Below are positions 24,691-35,001 of a stretch of DNA of 64,000 nucleotides, piece by piece. The stretch covers positions 372,001-436,000 of the forward strand of contig NZ_CANNGQ010000003.1 of NCBI RefSeq assembly GCF_947504145.1, in the 5' to 3' direction. The translations under genes and the position numbers were made by a program. The first letter of the stretch is position 1. Each line of letters opens with the position of its first letter. The notes under the pieces were generated by a model, which saw only the letters and a list, made by a program, of their open reading frames with translations, was not told the DNA's origin and searched no databases. Source of the stretch: an uncultured Microbulbifer sp. (lineage in GTDB: Bacteria; Pseudomonadota; Gammaproteobacteria; Pseudomonadales; Cellvibrionaceae).

Positions 24691-27600
24691 TTATTCGTTT
24701 TCCAGCTCGAAGTTCATACCCAGCGAGCGGATTTCCTTGACCAGTACGTTGAAGGATTCGGGCATGCCCGGCTCCATGCGGTGGTCGCCATCCACGATGT
24801 TTTTATACATCTTGGTACGACCTTCAACGTCATCGGATTTGACCGTGAGCATTTCCTGCAGGGTGTAAGCGGCACCGTATGCTTCCAGTGCCCACACCTC
24901 CATCTCACCGAAGCGCTGGCCACCGAACTGCGCCTTACCACCCAGCGGCTGCTGGGTAACCAGGCTGTAGGAACCGGTAGAACGCGCGTGCATTTTGTCG
25001 TCTACCAAGTGGTTCAGTTTCAGCATGTACATGTAGCCCACGGTTACCGGGCGCTCGAAAGAGTCACCGGTGCGACCGTCGTACAGAGTGATCTGACCGG
25101 AGTCCGGGATGTCCGCAAGGCGCAGCAGCGTCTTGATTTCAGGCTCCGCAGCACCGTCGAATACGGGCGTTGCCATGGGCACACCGCGGCGCAGGTTTTC
25201 GGACATTGCGAGCACTTCCTGGTCGGAGAGCTCATTCAAATCTTCAAAGCGACCACCGGTGGAGTTATAGACCTCTTCCAGGAACCCGCGGATTTTCGCC
25301 GCTTCCTGTTTCTCCTTGACCATGCGATCAATCTTCACGCCCAAGCCTTTGGCCGCCATACCCAGGTGCATTTCCAGAACCTGACCGACGTTCATCCGCG
25401 ACGGTACACCCAGTGGGTTCAGAACCACATCAACTGGATCGCCGTTTTCATCGTACGGCATATCTTCCACAGGCTTGATCACGGAGATCACACCTTTGTT
25501 ACCGTGACGACCGGCCATCTTGTCACCGGGCTGGATGCGACGCTTGATCGCCAGGTAAACCTTGACGATTTTCAGCACGCCCGGCGCCAGGTCGTCGCCA
25601 GACTCCAGTTTCTTCTTCTTGTCTTCAAACTGCTCGTCGAGCAGATTGCGGCGCTCTTTCAGCTGGGCTTCGGCTTTTTCCAACTGCTCATTCAGGCTCT
25701 CTTCCGCCATGCGCAGTTTGAACCAGTCTTCGCGAGGCAGGCTGGCGAGGACTTCGGCATTCAGCACATCGCCTTTCTTGACGCCTTTACCACCGGCGAC
25801 CTTCTGGCCATCCAGTGCAGCCGCCAGACGCTCAAAGGTGGCGCCTTCAACGATGCGGTACTCTTCGTTCAGGTCCTTGCGCACCTCGTCCAGCTGCGAC
25901 TTCTCGATCGCCAGGGAGCGCTGGTCTTTCTGCAGACCGTCGCGAGTGAACACCTGCACGTCGATCACGGTGCCGCGAGTGCCGGACGGCGCACGCAGGG
26001 AAGTGTCCTTAACGTCGGACGCCTTCTCACCGAAGATCGCACGCAGCAGTTTTTCTTCCGGTGTCAGCTGGGCTTCGCCTTTCGGAGTTACCTTACCGAC
26101 CAGAATGTCGCCTGCACCCACTTCTGCACCGATATACACGATGCCGGACTCGTCCAGCTTGTTCAGCGCAGACTCGCCAACGTTGGGGATATCCGCGGTG
26201 ATTTCCTCACTGCCCAGCTTGGTATCACGGGCAATACAGGTCAGCTCCTGAATGTGGATGGTGGTGAAGCGATCTTCCTGTACCACGCGCTCGGATACGA
26301 GGATGGAGTCCTCGAAGTTGTAACCATTCCAGGGCATGAACGCGATGCGCATGTTCTGGCCCAGGGCCAGCTCACCCAGGTCGACGGACGGGCCGTCAGC
26401 GAGGATGTCACCGCGGGCAACGACGTCGCCGGTCTTCACGATCGGGCGCTGGTTTATACAGGTGTTCTGGTTGGAGCGGGTGTATTTGGTGAGACCGTAC
26501 AGATCCACACCAGCATCGCCGGCTTCCACTTCTTCGTCGCGAACACGCACAACCACACGGCTCGCGTCGACACGCTCGATCACACCGCCGCGCTTGGCCA
26601 CGATACATACACCGGAGTCGCGTGCTACGGTGCGCTCCATGCCGGTACCGACCAGCGGCTTCTCAGCACGCAGAGTCGGGACCGCCTGACGCTGCATGTT
26701 CGATCCCATCAATGCGCGGTTGGCGTCATCGTGTTCCAGGAACGGAATCATTGCCGCAGCAACGGACACTACCTGACGGGCGGACACGTCCATGTACTGG
26801 ATTTCGTCCGGGGTCTTCAGGGTGAATTCGTACTGGTAACGCACGCTCACCAGATCATCGGTAAAGCGGCCATTCTCATCCACTGCAGCGGACGCCTGTG
26901 CGACGACAAAGTTGGCTTCGTTGATCGCGGACAGGTATTCGATTTCGTCGGTCAGCTGACCATCCACTACCTTGCGGTACGGGCTTTCGAGGAAACCGTA
27001 GTGGTTGGCACGGGCATAGGTGGCCAGGGAGTTGATCAGACCGATGTTCGGGCCTTCCGGCGTTTCAATCGGACATACGCGGCCGTAGTGGGTCGGATGC
27101 ACATCTCGCACCTCAAAGCCCGCACGCTCACGGGTCAGACCGCCCGGGCCAAGTGCCGATACACGACGCTTGTGGGTTACTTCCGACAGCGGGTTGTTCT
27201 GGTCCATGAACTGGGACAGCTGAGAAGAGCCAAAGAACTCTTTCACCGCCGCCGCAACCGGCTTGGCATTGATCAGATCCTGCGGCATCAGGCCTTCAGA
27301 CTCCGCCATGGACAGACGCTCTTTCACCGCGCGCTCTACGCGCACCAGACCGACACGGAACTGGTTTTCAGCCATCTCGCCCACGGAGCGCACACGACGG
27401 TTACCCAGGTGATCGATATCATCGACCATGCCGCGACCGTTGCGAATCTCGATCAGGGTTTTCAGAACATCGACGATGTCGTCTTTGCTCAGGGTGCCCT
27501 GACCGGTTTCATCTTCGCGGCTCAGGCGACGGTTGAACTTCATACGACCAACCGCGGACAGGTCGTAGCGCTCGTCGGAGAAGAACAGGTTTTCGAACAG

Positions 27601-28764
27601 AGATTCCGCAGACTCTTTGGTGGGCGGCTCCCCCGGACGCATCATGCGGTAGATCTCGACCAGCGCTTCCAGCTGGGTGCGGGAAGGGTCTGCACGCAGG
27701 GTATCGGAGATGAACGGACCGCAGTCCAGGTCATTGGTATAAAGGGTCTCAACGGTTTTAACGTTCAGCAGGCGCAGCTTGGCAACCACCTCATCGGTGA
27801 TTTCGGTATTACACTCAACCGCCACTTCACCGGTGGAATCGTCGATGATGTCGTGTGCCAGGACGCGGCCGTTAAGGTAAGTCAGCGGCGCTTCCAGGTT
27901 TTCCACGCCGGCTTTTTCCAGCTGGCGGATGTGGCGCGGAGTAATACGACGACCTTCTTCGACAATGACTTTACCCTTGCCGTCCTTGATGTCGAACGAA
28001 GCAACATCACCACGCAGGCGCGACGGGATCAGTTCAAGACTGACGGTGTCGTCTTCCAGGGTGAACTTGCTGGTTTCAAAAAACATTTCCAGCATTTCCT
28101 GGGAGGCATAACCCAGGGCGCGCAGCAGAATAGTCGCCGGCAGTTTACGGCGACGGTCGATACGTACGTATACGAGGTCTTTCGGGTCGAACTCGAAGTC
28201 GAGCCAGGAGCCACGGTAAGGAATCACCCGCGCGGCGTACAACAGCTTACCGGAGGAGTGAGTCTTGCCTTTATCGTGATCGAAGAATACACCCGGGGAG
28301 CGGTGCAACTGGGAAACGATCACGCGCTCGGTACCGTTGATTACAAAGGTACCGTTTTCAGTCATGAGCGGAATTTCGCCCATGTACACTTCCTGCTCCT
28401 TGATGTCCTTGATGGACTTATTCGCAGATTCTTTATCGTAAATAATCAGGCGGACACGCACTCGCAGCGGGCAGGCGTAGGTGACGCCGCGCAGGGTACA
28501 TTCCTTGACATCGAAGGCAGGTTTGCCGAGGGTGTAGCTCACGTACTCCAGAGCAGCGTTGCCAGAATAACTGACAATCGGAAATACAGACTTGAACGCC
28601 GCCTGCAGGCCGATATCCAGGCGCTCATCCGGGCGCGTGTCGGCCTGAGTAAATTTGCGATACGAGTCCAGCTGTATCGCAAGCAGGAAAGGCACGTCCA
28701 TGACCTTAGGCAGTTTGCCAAAATCCTTGCGGATACGTTTTTTCTCAGTGTATGAGTAAGCCAT
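24691..28764 (-). CDS. rpoB: RNA polymerase subunit beta
   Basis: Beta subunit, 1357 residues (E. coli 1342). The N-terminus [19 protein letters not shown] is typical. The rifampicin pocket reads [20 protein letters not shown] followed by [10 protein letters not shown], which is the wild-type, drug-sensitive sequence at the usual resistance positions. The C-terminal [20 protein letters not shown] motif is present. It is preceded by a 306-base spacer with an attenuator and followed by rpoC. Confidence 0.99.
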   Translation of the reverse strand: MAYSYTEKKRIRKDFGKLPKVMDVPFLLAIQLDSYRKFTQADTRPDERLDIGLQAAFKSVFPIVSYSGNAALEYVSYTLGKPAFDVKECTLRGVTYACPLRVRVRLIIYDKESANKSIKDIKEQEVYMGEIPLMTENGTFVINGTERVIVSQLHRSPGVFFDHDKGKTHSSGKLLYAARVIPYRGSWLDFEFDPKDLVYVRIDRRRKLPATILLRALGYASQEMLEMFFETSKFTLEDDTVSLELIPSRLRGDVASFDIKDGKGKVIVEEGRRITPRHIRQLEKAGVENLEAPLTYLNGRVLAHDIIDDSTGEVAVECNTEITDEVVAKLRLLNVKTVETLYTNDLDCGPFISDTLRADPSRTQLEALVEIYRMMRPGEPPTKESAESLFENLFFSDERYDLSAVGRMKFNRRLSREDETGQGTLSKDDIVDVLKTLIEIRNGRGMVDDIDHLGNRRVRSVGEMAENQFRVGLVRVERAVKERLSMAESEGLMPQDLINAKPVAAAVKEFFGSSQLSQFMDQNNPLSEVTHKRRVSALGPGGLTRERAGFEVRDVHPTHYGRVCPIETPEGPNIGLINSLATYARANHYGFLESPYRKVVDGQLTDEIEYLSAINEANFVVAQASAAVDENGRFTDDLVSVRYQYEFTLKTPDEIQYMDVSARQVVSVAAAMIPFLEHDDANRALMGSNMQRQAVPTLRAEKPLVGTGMERTVARDSGVCIVAKRGGVIERVDASRVVVRVRDEEVEAGDAGVDLYGLTKYTRSNQNTCINQRPIVKTGDVVARGDILADGPSVDLGELALGQNMRIAFMPWNGYNFEDSILVSERVVQEDRFTTIHIQELTCIARDTKLGSEEITADIPNVGESALNKLDESGIVYIGAEVGAGDILVGKVTPKGEAQLTPEEKLLRAIFGEKASDVKDTSLRAPSGTRGTVIDVQVFTRDGLQKDQRSLAIEKSQLDEVRKDLNEEYRIVEGATFERLAAALDGQKVAGGKGVKKGDVLNAEVLASLPREDWFKLRMAEESLNEQLEKAEAQLKERRNLLDEQFEDKKKKLESGDDLAPGVLKIVKVYLAIKRRIQPGDKMAGRHGNKGVISVIKPVEDMPYDENGDPVDVVLNPLGVPSRMNVGQVLEMHLGMAAKGLGVKIDRMVKEKQEAAKIRGFLEEVYNSTGGRFEDLNELSDQEVLAMSENLRRGVPMATPVFDGAAEPEIKTLLRLADIPDSGQITLYDGRTGDSFERPVTVGYMYMLKLNHLVDDKMHARSTGSYSLVTQQPLGGKAQFGGQRFGEMEVWALEAYGAAYTLQEMLTVKSDDVEGRTKMYKNIVDGDHRMEPGMPESFNVLVKEIRSLGMNFELENE

Positions 28765-28985
28765 TCATATTCCCCAGCTTGATCGGTGACAAGACTTCAT
28801 CGGTACTGCGGTCAGATTTCTGACGATACGCAGCCCATCCGGGCGAGAAGTCTCTGCACATTGCGCTACGCTTAAAACAGGTGGTTAAAAACTGCACCGC
28901 CCTGTGCGCAAACCTCTCGACTTTTTTTGCCGCTTAGCGGCTTCAGGACACTTCCCGTGGCGGGAAAAGCCCTATGCCGCAAACG

Positions 28986-29020
28986 GCAAAAAGGCCGGCG
29001 GACACATGTCCACCAGCCTT
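28986..29020 (-). terminator. Attenuator between rplL and rpoB
   Basis: Minus strand: AAGGCTGGTGGACA pairs with TGTCCGCCGGCCTT in a 14-bp stem with two G-U pairs, continuing into CCTTTTTGCC. In E. coli a partial terminator at this junction lowers rpoBC expression relative to rplJL, and this hairpin is in the corresponding place. From here to the rpoB start (28765-28985) I see no gene. Confidence 0.75.
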
Positions 29021-29021
29021 T

Positions 29022-29053
29022 CCGCCAACCCCCGGAACATCAGTGGTTGGCGG
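29022..29053 (-). other. Hairpin directly after rplL
   Basis: CCGCCAACC and GGTTGGCGG form a perfect 9-bp stem (14-nt loop) between the rplL stop and the attenuator. It has no T-run of its own. It could protect the rplJL mRNA 3' end or serve as an RNase III site; both are inferences. Confidence 0.5.
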
Positions 29054-29070
29054 TTATAGGTAAAACCGAA

Positions 29071-29439
29071 TTACTTCAGTTCTACGGTAGCGCCAGCTTC
29101 TTCCAGAAGCTTCTTCGCTTCTTCGGCTTCGTCCTTGCTCACGCCTTCTTTCAGCGGGCTCGGAGCGCCGTCTACCAGACCTTTGGCTTCTTTCAGGCCA
29201 AGACCGGTGATGCCGCGAACAGCTTTGATCACGTTTACTTTCTTGTCGCCAGCAGAAGCCAGAATTACGTCGAATTCGTCTTTCTCTTCTGCAGCAGCTT
29301 CGCCACCAGCCGGGCCAGCAACAACAGCAGCAGCTGCGGTTACGCCGAACTTCTCTTCCATAGCTTCGATCAGCTCAACAACGTCCTTAACAGACATTTC
29401 GGCGATCGCATTGATGATATCTTCTTTAGTCAGAGACAT
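29071..29439 (-). CDS. rplL: 50S ribosomal protein L7/L12
   Basis: L7/L12, 122 residues, the multicopy stalk protein that recruits translation GTPases. The N-terminal dimerisation domain, the flexible Ala/Gly-rich hinge ([20 protein letters not shown]) and the C-terminal domain ([20 protein letters not shown]) are all present. It lies about 95 bases after rplJ and before the rpoB attenuator. Confidence 0.98.
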   Translation of the reverse strand: MSLTKEDIINAIAEMSVKDVVELIEAMEEKFGVTAAAAVVAGPAGGEAAAEEKDEFDVILASAGDKKVNVIKAVRGITGLGLKEAKGLVDGAPSPLKEGVSKDEAEEAKKLLEEAGATVELK

Positions 29440-29533
29440 GAGTTAGTACCTGATTTCTCGTGAGCAGCAATCTGCTCGTAAATTCATTAAAAAAAGAGTT
29501 ATTTGAAAACTGCCATTCCCCATGGGGAATGCG

Positions 29534-30028
29534 TTACGCAGCTTCCTGCTCTTTTTGGTCGCGAACGGCCGCAATAGTGCGAACCAGTTTGCCAGCAGAG
29601 GCTTCTTTCATGCAGCTCATCAGCTTCGCGATTGCTTCATCGTAAGTCGGCAGGCTTGCCAACAGAGCGATGTCAGTCGCTACGCCTTCAAAGGCGGCAC
29701 CTTTCAGTTCCAGCTTGTCATTGCCCTTGGCGAACTCTTTCAGGATGCGCGCGCCGGCACCCGGGTGTTCGTTGGAAAAAGCAATGATGCTGGGACCGAC
29801 GAAGTTCTCAATGAGACATTCGAATTCGGTACCGGCCAGAGCGCGACGCGCCAGAGTATTGCGGACGACTTTCAACCAAACGCCGTTCTCGCGAGCCTCT
29901 TTGCGCAAGGCAGTCATGTCATTTACGGTTACGCCACGGGAATCCGCAACAACCGCAGACAGAGCACCTTCAGCAGCCTGCTGGACATCCGCGACAATCG
30001 CTTTCTTGTCTACGAGTCCAATAGCCAT
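29534..30028 (-). CDS. rplJ: 50S ribosomal protein L10
   Basis: L10, 164 residues, the stalk base that binds L7/L12 dimers. I chose the ATG at 30028 ([16 protein letters not shown]), preceded by CCAGGAGTG. The longer frame begins inside the leader hairpin. [18 protein letters not shown] and the C-terminal helix [19 protein letters not shown] are typical. L10 with L12 normally represses this operon through the leader RNA. Confidence 0.97.
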   Translation of the reverse strand: MAIGLVDKKAIVADVQQAAEGALSAVVADSRGVTVNDMTALRKEARENGVWLKVVRNTLARRALAGTEFECLIENFVGPSIIAFSNEHPGAGARILKEFAKGNDKLELKGAAFEGVATDIALLASLPTYDEAIAKLMSCMKEASAGKLVRTIAAVRDQKEQEAA

Positions 30029-30046
30029 AGTGTCACTCCTGGATTT

Positions 30047-30077
30047 GAAAAAAGGTCGGGACATCAAATACCCGACC
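30047..30077 (-). terminator. Terminator-like hairpin in the rplJ leader
   Basis: Minus strand: GGTCGGG and CCCGACC pair (7 bp, 10-nt loop) and are followed at once by TTTTTT, then 8-10 bases later by the rplJ ribosome binding site AGGAG. It has the form of a Rho-independent terminator but sits inside the rplJL leader, so it is a transcription-attenuation candidate. Confidence 0.7.
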
Positions 30078-30119
30078 CGTTTCGGTGCTTAAAGCTCAAA
30101 TCCAGTAAAAATACTGGTT

Positions 30120-30240
30120 TGGGCACACCGTCTGCGTAGGCTCACCCTCTTCGGTTTAAAACCTAACGGCCAACCTGGCCAGAGAGCGGATTAAGCAGGG
30201 GCATTTAAACCTCAAACACCCACCGCACCTACGGTCTTTG
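30120..30240 (-). promoter_or_regulatory. Ribosomal protein L10 leader RNA
   Basis: In the 287-base rplA-rplJ spacer, minus strand, GACCGTAGGTG (30226-30236) is complementary to CCTACGCAGACGGTG (30125-30139), enclosing about 85 nt. This stem with internal offset is the conserved core of the L10 leader that binds the L10-L12 complex in enterobacteria. A second stable stem (GCCACC/GGTGGC, near 30247-30270) lies just upstream of it. Confidence 0.65.
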
Positions 30241-30315
30241 ACGACCCGCCACCCGCTAAGCAAGGTGGCGAACCCCAAAGTTCTTTTTACTGAACGCAGT
30301 GTATTCCCGAGGGAA

Positions 30316-31014
30316 TTACTTAACGTCCAGAGAAGCCTGATCAAGAGTCAGACCCGGGCCCATAGTGGTGCTCAGGGTGATCTTTTTCAGGTATACGCCT
30401 TTCGCGGAAGCCGGCTTGGCCTTTTTCAGGTCAGCAACCAGCGCTTCCAGGTTCTCTTTCAGAGAATTGACGTCAAAACTTACTTTGCCGATACCGCCGT
30501 GGATGATGCCACCCTTGTCAGCGCGGAAACGCACCTGACCAGCCTTGGCATTCTTAACCGCAGTCGCAACGTCTGGAGTTACGGTGCCGGTTTTCGGGTT
30601 CGGCATCAGGCCGCGCGGACCGAGGATCTGGCCCAGCTGACCCACAACGCGCATAGCGTCCGGGGAAGCCACAACCACGTCGAAATCCATCTTGCCGGCT
30701 TTTACTTCAGCGGCCAGTTCGTCCATACCTACCAGGTCGGCACCCGCTTCTTTTGCGGCGTCGGCGTTCGCACCCTGGGTGAACACAGCAACTCGCACGT
30801 CTTTACCGGTACCGTGCGGCAGAGTGGTAGCACCACGTACTGACTGGTCGGATTTACGCGGGTCGATACCCAGGTTGATGGCGGCATCAACGGTTTCTGC
30901 GAATTTTACATTGGAGAACTCTTTCAGCAGTGCCACGGCTTCATCGATACCGTAGGCCTTGCCAGTTTCCACTTTCTCAGCGATCGCGCGCTGACGCTTG
31001 GTCAATTTAGCCAC
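30316..31014 (-). CDS. rplA: 50S ribosomal protein L1
   Basis: L1, 232 residues, of the mobile L1 stalk; in E. coli it represses the rplKA operon. [19 protein letters not shown], the [14 protein letters not shown] motif and the [16 protein letters not shown] motif are diagnostic. It begins directly after the rplK stop, so the pair is coupled. Confidence 0.98.
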   Translation of the reverse strand: MAKLTKRQRAIAEKVETGKAYGIDEAVALLKEFSNVKFAETVDAAINLGIDPRKSDQSVRGATTLPHGTGKDVRVAVFTQGANADAAKEAGADLVGMDELAAEVKAGKMDFDVVVASPDAMRVVGQLGQILGPRGLMPNPKTGTVTPDVATAVKNAKAGQVRFRADKGGIIHGGIGKVSFDVNSLKENLEALVADLKKAKPASAKGVYLKKITLSTTMGPGLTLDQASLDVK

Positions 31015-31446
31015 TTACAGACCCTCCACTTCGATACCGGCACTGCGTGCGGAACCAGCGATGGTACGCACTGCTGCATCCATGTCGGACGCAGTCAGGT
31101 CTGCCTTTTTCATTTCCACGATCTCTTCGATCTGAGCACGGGTCACTTTGCCCACTTTCTCAGTGTTCGGGCGGCCGGAACCGCTCTTGATCTTGGCAGC
31201 CTTGCGCAGCAGTACTGCGGCGGGCGGGGACTTCATGATGAAGGTGAACGAGCGATCGCTGTAAACAGAGATCACTACCGGTACCGGCAGGCCCGGCTCC
31301 AGGTTCTGGGTCTGTGCGTTGAACGCCTTACAGAACTCCATGATGTTCACACCGTGCTGACCCAGTGCAGGGCCAACGGGGGGACTCGGGTTGGCCTGGC
31401 CGGCCTTCACTTGCAGCTTGATATAAGCTTCGATTTTCTTAGCCAT
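31015..31446 (-). CDS. rplK: 50S ribosomal protein L11
   Basis: L11, 143 residues, of the GTPase-associated centre and needed for RelA activation. [20 protein letters not shown] and the C-terminal RNA-binding domain ([20 protein letters not shown]) are present. It is followed immediately by rplA. Confidence 0.98.
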   Translation of the reverse strand: MAKKIEAYIKLQVKAGQANPSPPVGPALGQHGVNIMEFCKAFNAQTQNLEPGLPVPVVISVYSDRSFTFIMKSPPAAVLLRKAAKIKSGSGRPNTEKVGKVTRAQIEEIVEMKKADLTASDMDAAVRTIAGSARSAGIEVEGL

Positions 31447-31574
31447 TACAGCTTCCTCTTTAACTGGGTATTAGCGCCTGCGCTGTACACTTGTACGAAC
31501 ATGCAACGCTCGGCTCCCCTGTTTACCCCGCCTAACCTGAGACCAATCTGGCACTATCAGGTTTTCAGGGACGC

Positions 31575-31607
31575 GAAAGCCCCCTTCCGCCAGCAGCGAA
31601 AGAGGGC
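31575..31607 (-). terminator. Possible weak terminator after nusG
   Basis: Minus strand: GCCCTCTTTCGC and GCGGAAGGGGGC pair with two wobbles around a 5-nt loop, followed only by TTTCGCG. It sits about 20 bases past the nusG stop. The short T-run suggests partial termination or an mRNA-processing stem. Confidence 0.45.
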
Positions 31608-31627
31608 CGAATCCTTTCAGCTCGAAC

Positions 31628-32161
31628 TCAGTTCTTTTCTACCTGACCGAATTCAAGCTCTACCGGCGTGGAACGACCGAAGATCAACACGGCCACCCGC
31701 AGGCGACTCTTTTCGTAGTTGACCTCTTCCACCACACCGTTGAAATCATTAAACGGACCGTCGATAACACGCACCATCTCACCCGGCTCGAACAGCGTCT
31801 TGGGCTTGGGCTTATCGACAGAGTCATCAATGCGATTCAAGATCGCCTGCGCTTCGCGATCGGTAATCGGTGCCGGCTTATCTGCCTTGCCACCGATAAA
31901 GCCCAGCACACGCGGCGTCTCTTTCACCAGGTGCCAGGTATCGTCATTGAGCTCCATTTCCACCAGCACGTAACCGGGGAAAAACTTGCGCTCGCTCTTG
32001 CGCTTCTGTCCGGCACGCATTTCCACCACTTCTTCGGTGGGCACCAGCACCTCACCAAACAGATGGTCCATTTCGTGCAGCTCAATGCGCTCCCGGAGAG
32101 TCGTTTTCACGCGCTTCTCATAGCCGGAGTAAGCCTGAACTACATACCAATGCTTTGCCAT
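31628..32161 (-). CDS. nusG: Transcription termination/antitermination factor NusG
   Basis: NusG, 177 residues. The NGN domain ([19 protein letters not shown]) binds RNA polymerase, and the C-terminal KOW domain ([20 protein letters not shown]) contacts Rho or S10. It follows secE by 10 bases, the standard bacterial pair. Confidence 0.98.
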   Translation of the reverse strand: MAKHWYVVQAYSGYEKRVKTTLRERIELHEMDHLFGEVLVPTEEVVEMRAGQKRKSERKFFPGYVLVEMELNDDTWHLVKETPRVLGFIGGKADKPAPITDREAQAILNRIDDSVDKPKPKTLFEPGEMVRVIDGPFNDFNGVVEEVNYEKSRLRVAVLIFGRSTPVELEFGQVEKN

Positions 32162-32171
32162 GGATTAACCT

Positions 32172-32540
32172 TTAACCAATAATCTTGGATGCAGCCCAAC
32201 CGAGCCCGGTATCCAGCGCCCAGAGAATCACTGCCATCAGCAACACGAACACAACCACAATCAGGGTGGTCTGAGTTGCCTCCTGACGGGTGGGCCACAC
32301 TACCCGGCGCACTTCGTTCTGCGCCTCCCGCAATAGATTCCAGAAGGAATTACCCTTCTCGGTCTGCACTGCTACAAATACAGCCGCCAGGCAAAGCGCA
32401 ACGATTGCCAGAACGCGATACAACAGGGGAATTTCGGCGTAGTAGGAATTGCCCGCCACAGCAGCACCAACAAGCAGCACCACCAACAGCCACTTGAGGC
32501 CGTCAAGACGAAAGGTTTTCGCCTCTATTTTAGCATTCAT
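32172..32540 (-). CDS. secE: Preprotein translocase subunit SecE
   Basis: SecE, 122 residues, the clamp subunit around SecY. It has three membrane helices like the E. coli form, and the conserved amphipathic segment NEVRRVVWPTRQEATQTTLI before the last helix. It is followed by nusG and preceded by tRNA-Trp, about 117 bases away. Confidence 0.97.
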   Translation of the reverse strand: MNAKIEAKTFRLDGLKWLLVVLLVGAAVAGNSYYAEIPLLYRVLAIVALCLAAVFVAVQTEKGNSFWNLLREAQNEVRRVVWPTRQEATQTTLIVVVFVLLMAVILWALDTGLGWAASKIIG

Positions 32541-32657
32541 ACACGGAAGCCTTTAGCGCGCCTCAATACTGCAAGGCGTCTTTATTGCCAACGACCACAA
32601 AGAGCGACAGCAGTACAGGATAGCCCAACTGCAGGCCCCTTGCGGGCATCTGAAAGT

Positions 32658-32733
32658 TGGCAGGCCAGGAGGGACTCGAACCCACAACAGCCGGTTTTGG
32701 AGACCGGTGCTCTACCAATTGAACTACTGGCCT
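32658..32733 (-). tRNA. tRNA-Trp (CCA anticodon)
   Basis: A 76-nt cloverleaf on the minus strand. The acceptor stem AGGCCAG pairs with CTGGCCT, followed by discriminator G and an encoded CCA end. The anticodon loop reads CTCCAAA with anticodon CCA, and the T-loop GGTTCGAGTCC is normal. It lies between tuf2 and secE, its usual place in Pseudomonas-like genomes. Confidence 0.97.
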
Positions 32734-32787
32734 GGAACACCCGGATACGTGACGACAAACGCCAGCACCGGAAAAAACGAGGGGCGG

Positions 32788-32815
32788 ATCATACCACCCA
32801 CCCCAGCGTTTGCAA
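32788..32815 (-). promoter_or_regulatory. Promoter of tRNA-Trp-secE-nusG
   Basis: Minus strand: TTGCAA (32810-32815), a 16-base spacer, TATGAT (32788-32793), then the GC-rich CCGCCCCTCG. It lies 55 bases upstream of tRNA-Trp, between the tuf2 stop and the tRNA. Confidence 0.75.
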
Positions 32816-32857
32816 GCGTGACTGCCAATTCTTGCCGGCAGCCACACTCAACATCGA

Positions 32858-34081
32858 TTACTCGATGATTTTGGCTACAACGCCAGCACCAACGGTACGG
32901 CCACCTTCGCGAATCGCGAAGCGCAGACCTTCTTCCATGGCGATCGGGCAGATCAGAGTCACAGACATCTGAATGTTGTCGCCCGGCATTACCATTTCAG
33001 TGCCTTCCGGCAGCTCAACCGCACCAGTTACGTCGGTAGTACGGAAGTAGAACTGAGGACGGTAGCCTTTGAAGAACGGGGTGTGACGACCACCTTCGTC
33101 CTTGGACAGGATGTAAACCTCACCTTCGAACTTGGTGTGCGGGGTGATGGAACCTGGCTTCGCCAGAACCTGACCACGCTCAACTTCGTCACGCTTGGTG
33201 CCACGCAGCAGGGCGCCGATGTTCTCACCAGCACGACCTTCGTCGAGCAGCTTGCGGAACATTTCAACACCAGTACAGGTGGTAGAAGTGGTTTCTTTGA
33301 TACCAACGATCTGAATTTCGTCACCAGTGTTGATAATGCCACGCTCTACACGACCGGTTACTACGGTACCGCGACCAGAGATGGAGAATACGTCTTCGAT
33401 CGGCATCAGGAACGGCTGGTCTACAGCGCGCTCTGGCTCCGGGATGTACTCGTCCAGGGTCTCTACCAGCTTCTTAACAGCACTGGTGCCCAGCTCGTTG
33501 TCGTCTTCACCGTTCAGGGCCATCAGGGCAGAACCAGCGATGATCGGCGTGTCGTCACCCGGGAATTCGTATTGATCCAGCAGCTCGCGCAGCTCCATCT
33601 CTACCAGTTCCAGCATCTCGGAGTATTCTTCAGAGCCTACGCCGCCGCAGTCTTCTGCCAGCAGGTCTGCCTTGTTCAGGAATACAACGATGAACGGCAC
33701 ACCTACCTGACGGGACAGCAGGATGTGCTCGCGGGTCTGCGGCATAGGGCCGTCAGTCGCGCCACACACCAGGATTGCGCCGTCCATCTGAGCAGCACCG
33801 GTGATCATGTTTTTAACGTAGTCGGCGTGACCCGGGCAGTCTACGTGCGCGTAGTGGCGGGTCGGGGACTCGTATTCAACGTGAGAGGTGGCGATGGTGA
33901 TACCGCGCTCACGCTCTTCCGGTGCGTTATCGATACCGTCGAAGGCAACGGCTGCGCCGCCCCATACTTCGGCACATACGCGGGTCAGCGCTGCGGTCAG
34001 GGTGGTTTTACCGTGGTCAACGTGACCGATGGTGCCCACGTTTACGTGGGGCTTGGAACGTTCAAACTTTTCTTTTCCCAT
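32858..34081 (-). CDS. tuf: Elongation factor Tu (copy 2)
   Basis: Second EF-Tu gene, 407 residues, encoding the same protein as copy 1. The nucleotide sequences differ at roughly a dozen positions, all silent by my reading. I start at the ATG at 34081 (MGKEKFERS); a longer in-frame extension to 34381 would read back through tRNA-Thr and is not coding. Order tRNA-Thr-Tyr-Gly-Thr-tuf-Trp-secE is the classic tufB arrangement. Confidence 0.97.
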   Translation of the reverse strand: MGKEKFERSKPHVNVGTIGHVDHGKTTLTAALTRVCAEVWGGAAVAFDGIDNAPEERERGITIATSHVEYESPTRHYAHVDCPGHADYVKNMITGAAQMDGAILVCGATDGPMPQTREHILLSRQVGVPFIVVFLNKADLLAEDCGGVGSEEYSEMLELVEMELRELLDQYEFPGDDTPIIAGSALMALNGEDDNELGTSAVKKLVETLDEYIPEPERAVDQPFLMPIEDVFSISGRGTVVTGRVERGIINTGDEIQIVGIKETTSTTCTGVEMFRKLLDEGRAGENIGALLRGTKRDEVERGQVLAKPGSITPHTKFEGEVYILSKDEGGRHTPFFKGYRPQFYFRTTDVTGAVELPEGTEMVMPGDNIQMSVTLICPIAMEEGLRFAIREGGRTVGAGVVAKIIE

Positions 34082-34251
34082 TGCGGGCCTCCCAATATAA
34101 GCGTGAGCCGAACTAGCGACTTTACCCAAGAACGGCTCCCGGGCATCTATCAAAGAGCCTACTCGGGAACCAGTGCACCCAGGCCCGCCTAAAGGCATAA
34201 AAGCCGGATACAAATAGCCGCGGAGACACAGGTCACCGCGGCTACGAATAA

Positions 34252-34326
34252 TGGAGCTCATGGGCGGATTTGAACCGCCGACCTCACCCTTACCAAGGGT
34301 GTGCTCTACCCCTGAGCTACATGAGC
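34252..34326 (-). tRNA. tRNA-Thr (GGT anticodon)
   Basis: A 75-nt tRNA on the minus strand. The acceptor GCTCATG pairs with CATGAGC, then T and an encoded CCA. The anticodon arm CACCC-TTGGTAA-GGGTG gives GGT. Last tRNA before tuf2, equivalent to E. coli thrT. Confidence 0.96.
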
Positions 34327-34431
34327 TTACTCCGAAACTGACAGCGAACTGCCAACGCAGGCGGGGCGGCCTGCCTTGCACTCAACTCAAAGCCAAGTAC
34401 AAATCCAACCAAACTGGCTCCACACGAAAAT

Positions 34432-34505
<74 letters not shown>

Positions 34506-34585
34506 ATATCGCGTGCGAAAACCTCCAAGTAGAAGATCAAACAACCTCTTCTACCCTCGATGCCAGCACACAGGCATCTAAATAA

Positions 34586-34669
34586 TGGTGCAGGGGGGTG
34601 GATTCGAACCACCGAAGCTTGCGCGTCAGATTTACAGTCTGATCCCTTTGGCCACTCGGGAACCCCTGC
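34586..34669 (-). tRNA. tRNA-Tyr (GTA anticodon)
   Basis: An 84-nt class II tRNA on the minus strand with a long variable arm. The acceptor GCAGGGG pairs with CCCCTGC, followed by A and CCA. The anticodon loop CTGTAAA gives GTA. Equivalent to tyrU. Confidence 0.96.
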
Positions 34670-34778
34670 TCGAAAGCGGTGCGTATTCTCTACAGCCACC
34701 TCTTCGATGTCAACAATTTTTCTTTCAATTTCACACACTTACCTAAATTTCTTCGGCAGCCCGTGAAGCGGGAAAGAA

Positions 34779-34854
34779 TGGAGCTGGCGAGAGGAGTCGA
34801 ACCCCCGACCGGCTGATTACAAGTCAGCTGCTCTACCAACTGAGCTACGCCAGC
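34779..34854 (-). tRNA. tRNA-Thr (TGT anticodon)
   Basis: A 76-nt tRNA on the minus strand. The acceptor GCTGGCG pairs with CGCCAGC, then T and CCA. The anticodon loop CTTGTAA gives TGT. First gene of the tRNA-tuf2 unit, equivalent to thrU. Confidence 0.96.
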
Positions 34855-34926
34855 GCCCCTGAATTACCACCTTAAAGACGGCAATCCCACCCGGGGTTGT
34901 TGACCTCCCCCTTAAGTGGAGGCGGG

Positions 34927-34955
34927 ATTCTAGGGGAAGTGTCCGAGACAAGCAA
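34927..34955 (-). promoter_or_regulatory. Promoter of the tRNA-tuf2 operon
   Basis: Minus strand: TTGCTT (34950-34955), a 17-base spacer, TAGAAT (34927-34932), then CCCGCC, a stringent-type discriminator. It lies about 70 bases upstream of the first tRNA and downstream of the SPOR-protein gene. Confidence 0.75.
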
Positions 34956-35001
34956 CAGGGGATTGTCGCTTTTCTTTACCCCAAAACGGCTCGTCGCCGG
35001 A

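Noticed and set aside
24679..28755. A 1358-codon open frame on the plus strand opposite rpoB, in register with its codons
   Set aside because: It arises because rpoB strongly avoids TTA, CTA and TCA codons, which would give stops on the opposite strand. The same effect gives the long frame opposite rpoC. Neither has a ribosome binding site or recognisable protein.
31447..31627. A promoter for rplK in the nusG-rplK gap
   Set aside because: Candidate -35 boxes had no -10 box at acceptable spacing, so I do not call one.
32858..34381. tuf2 extended upstream to 507 codons
   Set aside because: The extra 100 codons would cover tRNA-Thr(GGT) and the tuf leader. The conserved EF-Tu start is at 34081.
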